Positions 8,096-16,797 of a DNA stretch of 64,000 nt are shown piece by piece. The notes beneath the pieces were generated by a model. That model was not told where the DNA came from and did no database searches. It worked only from the letters and a program-made list of their open reading frames with translations. Position numbers and translations under genes: made by a program. Positions within the stretch are counted from its first letter, which is position 1; every line of letters starts with the position of its first letter. This stretch comes from Youhaiella tibetensis (GTDB lineage Bacteria > Pseudomonadota > Alphaproteobacteria > Rhizobiales > Devosiaceae): NCBI RefSeq assembly GCF_008000755.1, contig NZ_CP041690.1, forward strand, positions 1,985,260 to 2,049,259, in the 5' to 3' direction.

Positions 8096-8470
8096 ATGGA
8101 CATCTCGACCATCAAGCCCGATACCATCGACGTTCCGATCATCCATCCCGGCACCGGGTTGCCGATCGGGCTCATCATCAAGGCCGTGTCGCTGCAGGAT
8201 GAGCGCGTGGCGGCCGTTCGGCGCCGGCTCCAGAACAAGGCTCTGCGCGCCCGCAACAAGACCACCACGGCCGAGACCATCGAGGAGAACGGCAACGAGC
8301 TCCTGATGGCCGCCGTCGTTGGCTGGGAATGGGGCGGCGATTCCGACTGGAAGGGCAAAAAGCTCGAGTTCACGTCGGGCAACCTCAAGATCGTGCTGAC
8401 CGAGGCGCCCTGGCTCGCCCAGCAGATCGACACTGTCCTCGCGGATGAAGCCGCTTTTTTTCAGAAATAG
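8096..8470 (+). CDS. Tail assembly chaperone, short form (gpG-like)
   Basis: This is a 124-residue product of normal decoding. By position (after the tube gene, before the tape measure) and by the frameshift signal at its end it is the lambda gpG equivalent, which coats the tape measure protein during tail assembly. The C-terminal region APWLAQQIDTVLADEAAFFQK ends just after the slippery T run. A GGAGCTC ribosome site precedes the ATG. Confidence 0.85.
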   Translation: MDISTIKPDTIDVPIIHPGTGLPIGLIIKAVSLQDERVAAVRRRLQNKALRARNKTTTAETIEENGNELLMAAVVGWEWGGDSDWKGKKLEFTSGNLKIVLTEAPWLAQQIDTVLADEAAFFQK

Positions 8471-8802
8471 GGGAAGACCTGGCCGAGGCCGTCCGCATCC
8501 TCGTCCGTTACGACTTCCCCGATAACGAAGGTGAAACGCGCAGGGAACGGAACGCGCGTTTCGGCCAAGACAGCCCGGCTGTGGAAGTGCCGCCGGTCGC
8601 GCAGTACCTCTGGGATTGGTTCTGGGATATTCGTCGGTCTCAGCCGGCTGGGTTCAATGGGCCAACGCCGATCACCAATTCAGAGCTAATGGCGTGGGTC
8701 AGTCGGACCGGGCACGTAGTCCGGCCCGAAGAGGCGGCGATCCTCATCGATATGGATGGGGAATTTGTTGGGGCAGGCCACCCTACTATTTCGCCTGCTT
8801 AA
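8096..8802 (+). CDS. Tail assembly chaperone, frameshift product (gpGT-like)
   Basis: A -1 shift at the T heptamer 8455-8461 joins the first 122 codons to a second frame open from 8461 to 8802, giving about 235 residues. The extension begins SEIGEDLAEAVRIL and ends in a region common to T-type extensions (YLWDWFWDIRRSQPAG, SELMAWVSRTGHV). The second frame has no good start of its own; it carries only a GTG at 8581 without a ribosome site and would lose conserved sequence. In lambda the G:GT ratio is set by such a slip and both forms are needed for tails. Confidence 0.85.
8455..8461 (+). promoter_or_regulatory. Programmed -1 ribosomal frameshift site T_TTT_TTT
   Basis: Seven T lie in the canonical X_XXY_YYZ phase: the last base of GCT, then TTT TTT, followed by CAG AAA and the zero-frame TAG at 8468. 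This is the strict heptamer arrangement for simultaneous slippage of two tRNAs, located three codons before the stop of the gpG-like gene. Confidence 0.88.
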
Positions 8803-9103
8803 AGCACACCAGTTCCCATTTGTTGCGGTAGTCATCGACAGCGCTCGCACGGTTCCTATCCGTCTGAAAGCGAGGGCTGTCGTACGCATCCACAACCATT
8901 TGTCCCATCACCGGATCATCGGCTCCGTTTACGTCCTTCGCGATATCCATAAGCACGGACATCGCCACTCCTTGTTGGCGAAGACTCATCACCTTCTCTG
9001 CCAACTCTCCGATTTTGCGACATGCATCATTCCTGGTTTCAGCCAGAGCTGGCTGGATCGAGAAAAGCACGGCAACGCCAGCAAACAGAATTTTGTATCG
9101 CAC
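8786..9103 (-). CDS. Small exported protein (moron between chaperone and tape measure)
   Basis: This is a 105-residue protein with a clear signal peptide (about residues 1-21, ending ALA) and a mature helical domain with Cys at about 28 and 100, which could form a disulfide. A GTG start is used with GGGGG upstream. The middle carries MSLRQQGVAMSVLMDIAKD and VVDAYDSPRF, a pattern I associate with small phage-encoded exported proteins of unknown function. It lies against the tail genes and overlaps the end of the GT extension by 17 bases. A periplasmic role in the lysogen, such as superinfection exclusion, is a guess. Confidence 0.75.
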   Translation of the reverse strand: MRYKILFAGVAVLFSIQPALAETRNDACRKIGELAEKVMSLRQQGVAMSVLMDIAKDVNGADDPVMGQMVVDAYDSPRFQTDRNRASAVDDYRNKWELVCFKQAK

Positions 9104-9154
9104 TTTGAACCCCCACTTTTTGCGACGCTAGCTTACGGGAAAGCAGAGCACAAC

Positions 9155-11440
9155 ATGACCGACATTGCCTCGCTTGGTATCGAGATATCCACCAAGGGAC
9201 ACTCCCAGGCCATCGGCGCCATGGGTGCAATCGAAACGGGTGCGAAGAAAGCTGAAACCGCTACGGGAAAGATGGCGGCTACGATCGAGCGCAACACGCG
9301 TCGCGTTGAGCAGGCTCTCGGCTTCCTGAAGGTCGCGGCTTCCGCCGCCTTCGCCGCGTTTTCCGTTCAGGCATTGATCTCATACACTGACCGGTGGACT
9401 GACCTCAATTCGCGGGTGGTTCAAGCAACCGGATCCATCGCGGCGGGTGCCATTGTCATGGAGAGGTTATCCGACATGGCAAGGCGCACCTATTCGAGCC
9501 TGGATCAAACCGCCGAGGGATTTCTGCTCAATGCGAATTCCTTCAAGGAGCTCGGCTACTCGACGCAAGTGACGCTCGATTTCGTTGAGGCACTTAACAA
9601 CGGGCTCGTCGTCAGCGGCGCGAAGGGAGAGCGGGCGGCCTCGGTCATGAATGCCCTTTCCAAAGCACTTGCGGCGGGAAAGCTGAGCGGCGACAACCTT
9701 AATACGGTCCTTGAGACTGGCGGTCGCGTTACTCAGGCGATAGCTGCCGGTCTCGGCGTTACGACGCTTGAGCTGCGTAGGATGGGCGCGGAAGGCAAAC
9801 TGACCACCTCGAAAGTCATCGACGCCCTTGTATCGCAGCTTCAAGAGCTTCGCGACGAGGCTGACGCGATGCCGGCGACCATCTCCGATGCACTGGGACA
9901 ACTGGGAAACTCGGTGCTCAAAACAGTCGGGCTTTTCGATCAGTTGGCGGGCGGATCATCGCGAGTTGCGGAGGCGATCCTGTTCCTCGCGGATAACATG
10001 CACATAGTCGTCGGCGCGGTGGCAGGGCTGGCGACGGCGATCACGACACTGATGTTGCCTGCGTTAGGCGCAATGGCGCTCGCACTGGCCACCAACCCCT
10101 TTTTCCTGGCAGCCGCTGCCGTGGGGGTGCTCGCAGGTGCCATCGCGCAGTTCGCTGCCGCTTCGTGGGAGGCGGAACGAAAGGCCCATCAGTTTAATGG
10201 ATCGATTCGATCTAACGCCGACGCGCTAGAAAAGGCAGCTACTGCATCGGGGATATTTCGCACCAACCTTCGTGCTCAGATTGAGATGCAGAAGATCGCG
10301 GCGGACGCCGCGTTGGCGGAAGCCGATGCCCAGCTGAAGGCTTCAAAGGCAAAACTTACCGCGCTCAGGGCCGAGGCGGAGGGCAGGCCGTTCTTCAACG
10401 CGTTCGGTATTGCATTGGCCCAGCGTGAGGTTGATCAGAATCTCGCTACGAGCCTCGGACTGGACAGCGCCGCGTCCACGCTGGAGCTTCAGCTGGCTAA
10501 GATCGAAGAACTTGAGAAGCGTCTTGGCGGAGGAAAGACCGACGTTCCTTCCCTGCCGGACAAGGCCTCTGAGAAGGTCGCAAGAAAGTACGATGACCTG
10601 ATCCGTTCCAGCCAGCAGTTCATCGCGCAGCAGCAGCTAGAGGCATCCGCGCTCGGCATGACCGAGCAGGAAGCCAACCGCCTTCGGTACACCCAGGAGC
10701 TGCTGAACAAGGCGGCGAACGATAACATCAAGCTGACGCCTCAGATGCGGACTGAGCTTGAGGGCTATGCCGCCGCAATGGCAGCGGCCGAGGAGCAGAC
10801 GCGCCGCCTGACCGAGATCTACAATTTCGGCAAGGACACGTTCAAAGGCTTCTTCTCTGACCTCAAGTCAGGCCTAAAGGAAGGGCAGGGCTTCTGGGAG
10901 AGCTTCGGCAACGCCGCGGCGAACGCGCTCGACAAGATTGCCGACAAGTTCCTCGACATGGCGCTCGACGGTATCTGGGACACGCTCTTTGGCGCCTTCT
11001 CTGGAAAGGGCGGCGGCTCGTCCGCTGGGGGCATCGGCGGCATCCTTGGCGGCCTGTTCGGCTGGCTCTTCCCGAATGCCAAGGGCGGCGTCTACGCCAG
11101 CAAGAGCCTGTCGGCCTATTCCGGTCAGGTGGTGAACACCCCCACGGTCTTCGCTTTCGCGCAGGGCGCCGGCCTTATGGGTGAGGCGGGACCAGAGGCG
11201 ATCATGCCGCTCAAGCGCACGGCGTCGGGCGCGCTGGGTGTGCAGGTGGCCAACCAGAATCAGGGCAACGATGTTCGCGGATACGGTGACATCAACATCA
11301 CCAACCACATTAGCGTTCCGCCCGGCACTTCGCCCGAGACAGCGCCCGCGATCGCCCGCGAAGTTACCAAGGAGCTGAAGCGGCAGCTTCCGGATGCCAT
11401 AAAGGACTACAACCGCAATCCCTACCGGAGGGCTGGCTGA
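9155..11440 (+). CDS. Tape measure protein
   Basis: This 761-residue protein sets tail length. The frame is open upstream to 8756, but that part is the reverse side of the exported-protein gene, so the ATG at 9155 is chosen. The N-terminal third has a tape-measure signature (SYTDRWTDLNSRVVQATGS, then ETGGRVTQAIAAGLGV and RRMGAEGKLTTSKVIDAL). A hydrophobic segment lies near residues 280-330, followed by long helical stretches and a C-terminal Gly-rich region and PGTSPETAPAIAREVTKEL helix. The next gene overlaps its stop by one base. Confidence 0.92.
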   Translation: MTDIASLGIEISTKGHSQAIGAMGAIETGAKKAETATGKMAATIERNTRRVEQALGFLKVAASAAFAAFSVQALISYTDRWTDLNSRVVQATGSIAAGAIVMERLSDMARRTYSSLDQTAEGFLLNANSFKELGYSTQVTLDFVEALNNGLVVSGAKGERAASVMNALSKALAAGKLSGDNLNTVLETGGRVTQAIAAGLGVTTLELRRMGAEGKLTTSKVIDALVSQLQELRDEADAMPATISDALGQLGNSVLKTVGLFDQLAGGSSRVAEAILFLADNMHIVVGAVAGLATAITTLMLPALGAMALALATNPFFLAAAAVGVLAGAIAQFAAASWEAERKAHQFNGSIRSNADALEKAATASGIFRTNLRAQIEMQKIAADAALAEADAQLKASKAKLTALRAEAEGRPFFNAFGIALAQREVDQNLATSLGLDSAASTLELQLAKIEELEKRLGGGKTDVPSLPDKASEKVARKYDDLIRSSQQFIAQQQLEASALGMTEQEANRLRYTQELLNKAANDNIKLTPQMRTELEGYAAAMAAAEEQTRRLTEIYNFGKDTFKGFFSDLKSGLKEGQGFWESFGNAAANALDKIADKFLDMALDGIWDTLFGAFSGKGGGSSAGGIGGILGGLFGWLFPNAKGGVYASKSLSAYSGQVVNTPTVFAFAQGAGLMGEAGPEAIMPLKRTASGALGVQVANQNQGNDVRGYGDINITNHISVPPGTSPETAPAIAREVTKELKRQLPDAIKDYNRNPYRRAG

Positions 11441-12090
11441 TGGCGCTTGCCAACCCCCTTCTGCAGGCGAGCTTCGCAGATGTCATCCGGGTGCAGGACG
11501 TGCAGTTCGTACAAGGGTGGCAGCAGCAAAGCTCGATCACAGGCGGAGGAGAGGCCCGGTACGCCGATCGCGCTCCGTCGCTGTGGCAGGCCGAACTGAC
11601 CACAATCCCCATGCTCAACGCGGACGCCGTGGGCATCATGGCGCTGATCAACACCCGCGCGGGCGGCCTCAAGACGCTTCTCCTGCACGACTATCGCCTG
11701 CCGTATCCGTCGAGTGACCCGGACGGTTCGATCATCGGCGACACTGTGCCGACCATCAACGCAATCGTGGATCGGCTGCACCTCTCGTTCTCGGGCTTTC
11801 CGCCCGGCTACGTCATTCCGTTCGGGACCTATTTCGGCGTCGTCTTCGATATGACGCGCTACTACCTTGGTCAGTTCGCCGAGACGCGGACCGCTAATCC
11901 AATCACGGGGGCGGTCGCGGCCGTCGAGGTGTGGCCGCCATTGCCCGCATCTGTCATCGCCGGCGCCGCGGTGACCGTTAAGAAGCCACCGGCCAAGTTC
12001 CGTATCGATCCCGGCAGCGCATACCCCTCGTCGGAGGGCGGATTGCACGCCACCATCAAGCTCAGCGCCAAGCAGACCTACAGCGCCTAG
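11440..12090 (+). CDS. Minor tail protein
   Basis: This 216-residue protein starts at the ATG overlapping the tape measure stop. It is beta-rich and resembles proteins placed after the tape measure in many alphaproteobacterial siphophages, where lambda has gpM. Recognisable parts are an early RYADRAPSLWQAELTT and TRAGGLKTLLLHDYRLPYP. It probably belongs to the distal tail ring. The function is inferred from position. Confidence 0.7.
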   Translation: MALANPLLQASFADVIRVQDVQFVQGWQQQSSITGGGEARYADRAPSLWQAELTTIPMLNADAVGIMALINTRAGGLKTLLLHDYRLPYPSSDPDGSIIGDTVPTINAIVDRLHLSFSGFPPGYVIPFGTYFGVVFDMTRYYLGQFAETRTANPITGAVAAVEVWPPLPASVIAGAAVTVKKPPAKFRIDPGSAYPSSEGGLHATIKLSAKQTYSA

Positions 12091-12092
12091 CC

Positions 12093-12713
12093 ATGACCTA
12101 CGATCCTGAAACCACCACCGCTCTAGCGAGCGGCGCCTTGGTCCTGCGCGATTTCCTGACCGTTCAGGGGAAGACCCTGGGCGGCGGCGCGGCAACCTTC
12201 GCCTACTGGACCGGAGAGGACAACATCGCGGTCAACGTGGTGCCGGCTGGCGGCGAGACGCCCCAAAGCCGCAACTTCGTTGGTGGCGGCACCCTTCTGA
12301 GTGTTCCAGACGTCATCGACGCGATCGGGCTCGAGGCGCGCGGCGTCACCTTTGGCCTCGATCAGACCAGCACTGTCGTTGGCTCGCCCATGGACATGGT
12401 GTTCGGGAACAACGTGCGCGTCGCGCGTGTCGAGCTGCATCGCGGCGTTTTCGATCCTGCGACCTGGAATTTGGTGGCAGCGCCGCATCTGCTCTTCGCG
12501 GGGCGCGTCGACGGCGCCGAGCTCAACGACGCCGAGGCTGGCGGGGAGGGCAGCTTGTCGCTCACAGCGCAGGCGAGCGCGATCGACCTGACCAAGACCA
12601 ACCCGGCAATGGAAAGCGACGAGCAGCAGCAGTTGAGATCAGGAGATCGCTTCCGGCGATACGGTGACACAGCCGGTCAAGTCGAAACCTGGTGGGGACA
12701 GGCCCGGTCATGA
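12093..12713 (+). CDS. Minor tail / hub protein (DUF2163-like)
   Basis: This 206-residue protein starts three bases after the previous stop. It looks like the DUF2163-type tail-tip proteins that take the place of lambda gpL: beta-rich domain, FAGRVDGAELNDAEAG strand region, and a C-terminal QQQLRSGDRFRRYGD stretch common near the end of this family. The next gene starts inside its stop codon (ATGA), indicating coupled translation. Assignment is by pattern and order. Confidence 0.7.
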   Translation: MTYDPETTTALASGALVLRDFLTVQGKTLGGGAATFAYWTGEDNIAVNVVPAGGETPQSRNFVGGGTLLSVPDVIDAIGLEARGVTFGLDQTSTVVGSPMDMVFGNNVRVARVELHRGVFDPATWNLVAAPHLLFAGRVDGAELNDAEAGGEGSLSLTAQASAIDLTKTNPAMESDEQQQLRSGDRFRRYGDTAGQVETWWGQARS

Positions 12714-15181
12714 ACTTTATCATCCAGCTCATCGTCGGCGTCGTCCTCGGCTTGGCCTCGACCCTGCTCAAGCAGGCCTTTTCTAGGCCTCAGGAGCAGC
12801 AGAAGACCGCGACGGGCACCCGTGGCTCAACCCAGCTTGGCGGGAAGGTCCCGCAGTCGTTCCTCATTGGCACGGTCGGTGATGCCGGAAAGCTCGAGTA
12901 TAGAAACTCGTGGGGGCAGAGCGGGGAGGTGCCCAACGCCTATGAGACCGACGTCTATTCGTTCGGCGATCTTCCGCTCTCTGCGCTGACCGGCCTCTAC
13001 GTCAATGGCACGCGGATGACGCTCTCGACGAGCGGCGGGGTGACCCAGGGATATCCTGTCGCCGAGTACAACAATGGCGCCAATCACTTCTGGTGGCGGT
13101 TCTTCGATGGCACGCAAACCAGCGCGGACAGCTTCCTGAGGAACAGGTTCGGGACCGATGCTGATCGTCCCTGGCTCGCCGACATGATCGGCCGAGGCGT
13201 TCCCTACCTCACCACGACAGCGCTCTGGAGCGAAACGCTCTGGACCGGCTTTCCGACCATTCTGGGCGAATTCCAGGGCATCAAGCTCTACGATCCTCGC
13301 AAGGATAGCACCGCCGGCGGCTCAGGTTCGCAGCGCTGGTCGGATCAATCGACCTGGGCGTTCTCGGACAACAGCGCCGTCATCATCTACAACATCGAGC
13401 GCGGCATCTACTTCAACGGAGCCCACATCTGGGGCGGTCGCGCCACTGCAGCGCAAATGCCCTACGACGTCTGGTCGGCAGCCATGGATGCGTGCGACGA
13501 GAGTGTCGCACTTGCGAGCGGCGGGTCAGAGAAGCGTTTTCGCGCCGGTCGCAAGGTCAGCCTCAACGAGCGCCCCTCGGACGTCATCACGGACTTCCTG
13601 ATCGGCTGCAACGGTCGCATCAGCCATGCCAGCGACGGCACGATCTACATCCTCATCGGTGTGCCCGATACCGCCGACGGCGCCTTCACCGATGCCGACG
13701 TTCTTGCCACCGAGCCGTTGGGCTCGATCCCATTCCCTAACCTGGACGAGATCATCAACGGCGCCACGGCGACTTACCGGGAACCCTCTCAGGCCTGGGA
13801 GGACAAGGAAACGGCGCCCTACTATCGCGCCGACCTCGAAACCGAGGACGACGGACGTCGGCAGGCGGAAGGCCTCGACCTCCGCACCACGTTCTCGGGA
13901 ACCCAAGCGCAGCGCGTCCAGAAGGCAGTCATTGAGGAAGGGCGCAGGTTCCGCCGCCATGTCGTGGCGTTGCCGCCTGAGTTCGCCCAGTATCGGCCGC
14001 TTCAGGTGCTGGCGTGGACATCTGACCGCTTCGGATACGTCGCCAAGTTCTTCCTCGTCACGGCGCGCACGCGCGCGCCCTGGGGCCAGGTCGTCCTCGG
14101 CCTCCAGGAAGTCGATCCTGCCGATCACGGATGGACCCCAGGCACTGACGAGCGCCCCTTGAGCTTCGCGCCGGTCGTGACGAACCGGCCGCCACCACAG
14201 CCCGTCGTAGGCTTTTCCCTCGCCCCAGTTGTTGAGGTGGACAGCAACGGCAATGATCGACGAGCCGGCTACGATGCGTTCTGGTCGGCCGCTTCCGTCG
14301 CAGTGGACGTCGAGTTCGTTCGCATCTCGCACCGGCTCGTCGGCGATACGTTGCCCCGCTGGGTGGGTCTGATCCCGCTCCCGAACCTGTTGCTTGGCTC
14401 GGGGCGCGTAACGGACGGGACGATCCCCGGCACCATCCATGAGGTCGAGATACAGTATCTCGCCGCGTCTGGTCGCGAAACGCTATCGTCGGGGTGGCTG
14501 CAAGTCGCCGTTCCGTCGTTACCGGAGGCGGTCGACATTCAAGTGTCGCAGCTCGGCGAGTACCTGGCCGGCGCGGTAGGCTTTCTGACCGGCAACACGC
14601 CCGGGACGGTGCAGGACCAGATCAACGAGCTGCGCGAGCAGTTCGGCGACTTGGCGAACGCGGTAATCACCGGCGACGACACCAGCCGGCGGCGCATCAG
14701 CACCTTGTTTGCCCAGAGCGGGGCGGCGACCGCCGGGATTATCCGCAATGAGACGGCGATCGTCGAAGAGGGGCGCGCGCGGGCCGAGGCGATAGACGAG
14801 GTGGTCGCCAGCCTGGGCGATATCCTGGCCCAGGGCTTCCTGAAGTTCGAGGCTGAAGTCGATGAGGAAGGCGCCAAGGCCCAGATCACAGCGAAGGTCA
14901 AGGCAACCTTCGGCTCCACATTCTCCCAGGCGGCATGGGCGCTGCGAGCCGAGGCGGATGGCGACGGAGGTTCGATTGGTCAGTTCGGGGTGGTCGGTTC
15001 CTTTTACGTCTTCCCGGACACCGAGAGCCCCGGACTACCCGCCCTTTCTGCGACATCGGATGGGATTCGCTTCGAGAGTGGCCAATTTCGGCGACTGGAA
15101 AGTATTGCGACCGCCGATGGCAGCCCAATCATCGTGATCGACGGCGACACTGGCTTCTTCAGCTTCGGGGTGGCGACATGA
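12710..15181 (+). CDS. Tip attachment protein (gpJ-like host specificity protein)
   Basis: This 823-residue protein sits at the end of the tail-tip genes. It begins with a hydrophobic helix (residues 1-24) and then a gpJ/phage-tail-3 like domain with EYRNSWGQSGEVPNAYETDV and a central region with fibronectin-like beta repeats; the C-terminal 250 residues contain coiled-coil (DQINELREQFGDLANAV) and a receptor-facing domain. The ATG at 12710 is coupled to the previous stop. It is likely the central fibre that recognises the host. The downstream gene is also ATGA-coupled. Confidence 0.85.
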   Translation: MNFIIQLIVGVVLGLASTLLKQAFSRPQEQQKTATGTRGSTQLGGKVPQSFLIGTVGDAGKLEYRNSWGQSGEVPNAYETDVYSFGDLPLSALTGLYVNGTRMTLSTSGGVTQGYPVAEYNNGANHFWWRFFDGTQTSADSFLRNRFGTDADRPWLADMIGRGVPYLTTTALWSETLWTGFPTILGEFQGIKLYDPRKDSTAGGSGSQRWSDQSTWAFSDNSAVIIYNIERGIYFNGAHIWGGRATAAQMPYDVWSAAMDACDESVALASGGSEKRFRAGRKVSLNERPSDVITDFLIGCNGRISHASDGTIYILIGVPDTADGAFTDADVLATEPLGSIPFPNLDEIINGATATYREPSQAWEDKETAPYYRADLETEDDGRRQAEGLDLRTTFSGTQAQRVQKAVIEEGRRFRRHVVALPPEFAQYRPLQVLAWTSDRFGYVAKFFLVTARTRAPWGQVVLGLQEVDPADHGWTPGTDERPLSFAPVVTNRPPPQPVVGFSLAPVVEVDSNGNDRRAGYDAFWSAASVAVDVEFVRISHRLVGDTLPRWVGLIPLPNLLLGSGRVTDGTIPGTIHEVEIQYLAASGRETLSSGWLQVAVPSLPEAVDIQVSQLGEYLAGAVGFLTGNTPGTVQDQINELREQFGDLANAVITGDDTSRRRISTLFAQSGAATAGIIRNETAIVEEGRARAEAIDEVVASLGDILAQGFLKFEAEVDEEGAKAQITAKVKATFGSTFSQAAWALRAEADGDGGSIGQFGVVGSFYVFPDTESPGLPALSATSDGIRFESGQFRRLESIATADGSPIIVIDGDTGFFSFGVAT

Positions 15182-15978
15182 TCGCGGTCCGAGGCTTCCC
15201 CAATGGTGTGGTGGCCTGCTTTGTCGAGGCGCCGGGCGGCGGTAACATTCGGGACTTCGACGCGCCACGCAACCGGCCGGCTAAGGATCCTGTCTCCTGG
15301 CCGGAGAACGTCATCTGGCATAGCGATTTCTTCCAGTACGAGCTGGCGATGCCGCTCCAGACCAGGACGATCACTCACGCCACACTGGCGGGCTACTCCC
15401 AGATCTACCGGTTGACGCCCACGATCGCCGCCGTCGCCTCGCCTCCTACGGACGGCATCTATTTCACGCGCATCACCCAAACCCGGGCCACCGATATTAC
15501 GCTGGTGACGCACAACCTGGGCTATGTGCCCCTGTTCTTCGTATCGCTCGGAGGGCGCGTGATCACCAACGGCACGGTGGTGCAGGTGGCAGGCAACGGC
15601 CTTACCCGGTGGGTGAGCCCGTTTGCCACGTCGAGCATCATCGGGCTGCGCGAGATTGCGGCATCGCGGACCTCGGCGCTTCCAGCCGTGGATTGTACCT
15701 ATCAGGCCCTCATCTTCCGCAACACGGAAACGACGCCGGGCCGGACGATCTGCGGCCTCGAGGGGGATAACCTGGTCCTCGGCGGGGGCAGGGTTGATAC
15801 CTCCCAGCAATACCTGCGGTCGGCGCTGGCCGGCGAAACCGACTTCGACTTCGACCTGGGCGAGACCATCGACATCGCCAACGGTCGGTGCCGCCACGTG
15901 TCCGGGGGCGTGACCACGACGGAAGCCGACTATTCCGGCAGCTTCACCGGTTCCGGCTTCATTCCGGTGGGAGTGTAA
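15178..15978 (+). CDS. Virion structural protein of the tail tip or fibre
   Basis: This 266-residue protein starts at ATG 15178, overlapping the gpJ-like stop. It is rich in Thr, Gly and Val and has aromatic beta strands (DITLVTHNLGYVPLFFVSLGG). That pattern is common in phage tail accessory proteins. No catalytic motif is visible. Together with the next two genes it forms a tail-fibre module. The exact role is unknown. Confidence 0.7.
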   Translation: MIAVRGFPNGVVACFVEAPGGGNIRDFDAPRNRPAKDPVSWPENVIWHSDFFQYELAMPLQTRTITHATLAGYSQIYRLTPTIAAVASPPTDGIYFTRITQTRATDITLVTHNLGYVPLFFVSLGGRVITNGTVVQVAGNGLTRWVSPFATSSIIGLREIAASRTSALPAVDCTYQALIFRNTETTPGRTICGLEGDNLVLGGGRVDTSQQYLRSALAGETDFDFDLGETIDIANGRCRHVSGGVTTTEADYSGSFTGSGFIPVGV

Positions 15979-15979
15979 G

Positions 15980-16786
15980 ATGGGGCGCTTCTACCCGACG
16001 CCGGAGGGTCACATCAGGTTCGACGACACCGACGGCCGCCGGGTCTGGTCGAGTGACGGGCGCCCGGTGAACCTGCTGCCTGAGGACTATTGGCAGACAC
16101 TTCTCGTCACGGTCAGCTTTCCCGACTTCATCAAGGGGAACGCCTATGGCTTCTCCAAGGTGGAGATCGAGGGCGGGTTTCCTGTCGGCGGCACATTCGC
16201 CGATGTAGCGGTGATTACGACCATCCTTCCGCAGGAATGGGGACCCGCTATCGGAGGGGCGCGGAACCTTCCCGACCAGGTGCTGGGGACCGTGCCCGGC
16301 GAGTGCGACTACATCGACGTGCGGGCCACGCTGAGCCGGACAAAGGCACCCAGCGGCTATACCGACATGACCCAGGCCGGCATCGGCGGCGCCGATGTGC
16401 CCAACATGGTGCCGACGCAACAAAGCCTCCTGCGCGGTGGCTCCTGTCTTTGCGAATTGACCGCTATCTGGCGGCGACTGTTCGCGGTGCGGCTGTCGGC
16501 GGGCCAGATCATCCTGAGGCGCAAGCAATCGGTCTGGGGCGGTTCCAACGGCGTCACCTGGGCGCCTGGCAACAGCCCCACCTATCAGGGAGGCTGGACC
16601 TATGGCGGACCATCCGGCGCCGAGGATGCCCACTTCGCCTACTTCGAGCGCAGCCGGCGGTCCGCCTGGACGCTGCCCGAACCTTGGCGCGGCGGCGCAA
16701 ACGGCCTCTCGCTCACGGATACCTCCGACTATTCCGCCACCTGGACCGGCTCTTTGTTGATCCGCCCCGGCTTCATCGCATCCTAG
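15980..16786 (+). CDS. Virion structural protein, tail-associated
   Basis: This 268-residue protein begins one base after the previous gene. The start has a short repeat-like head (GRFYPTPEGHIRFDDTDGRRV). The rest is beta-rich with many Trp and Gly. I do not recognise a family. Its position between a tail-tip protein and the collagen-like fibre suggests a receptor-binding or fibre-adaptor role. Confidence 0.65.
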   Translation: MGRFYPTPEGHIRFDDTDGRRVWSSDGRPVNLLPEDYWQTLLVTVSFPDFIKGNAYGFSKVEIEGGFPVGGTFADVAVITTILPQEWGPAIGGARNLPDQVLGTVPGECDYIDVRATLSRTKAPSGYTDMTQAGIGGADVPNMVPTQQSLLRGGSCLCELTAIWRRLFAVRLSAGQIILRRKQSVWGGSNGVTWAPGNSPTYQGGWTYGGPSGAEDAHFAYFERSRRSAWTLPEPWRGGANGLSLTDTSDYSATWTGSLLIRPGFIAS

Positions 16787-16797
16787 GGATATCCTGA

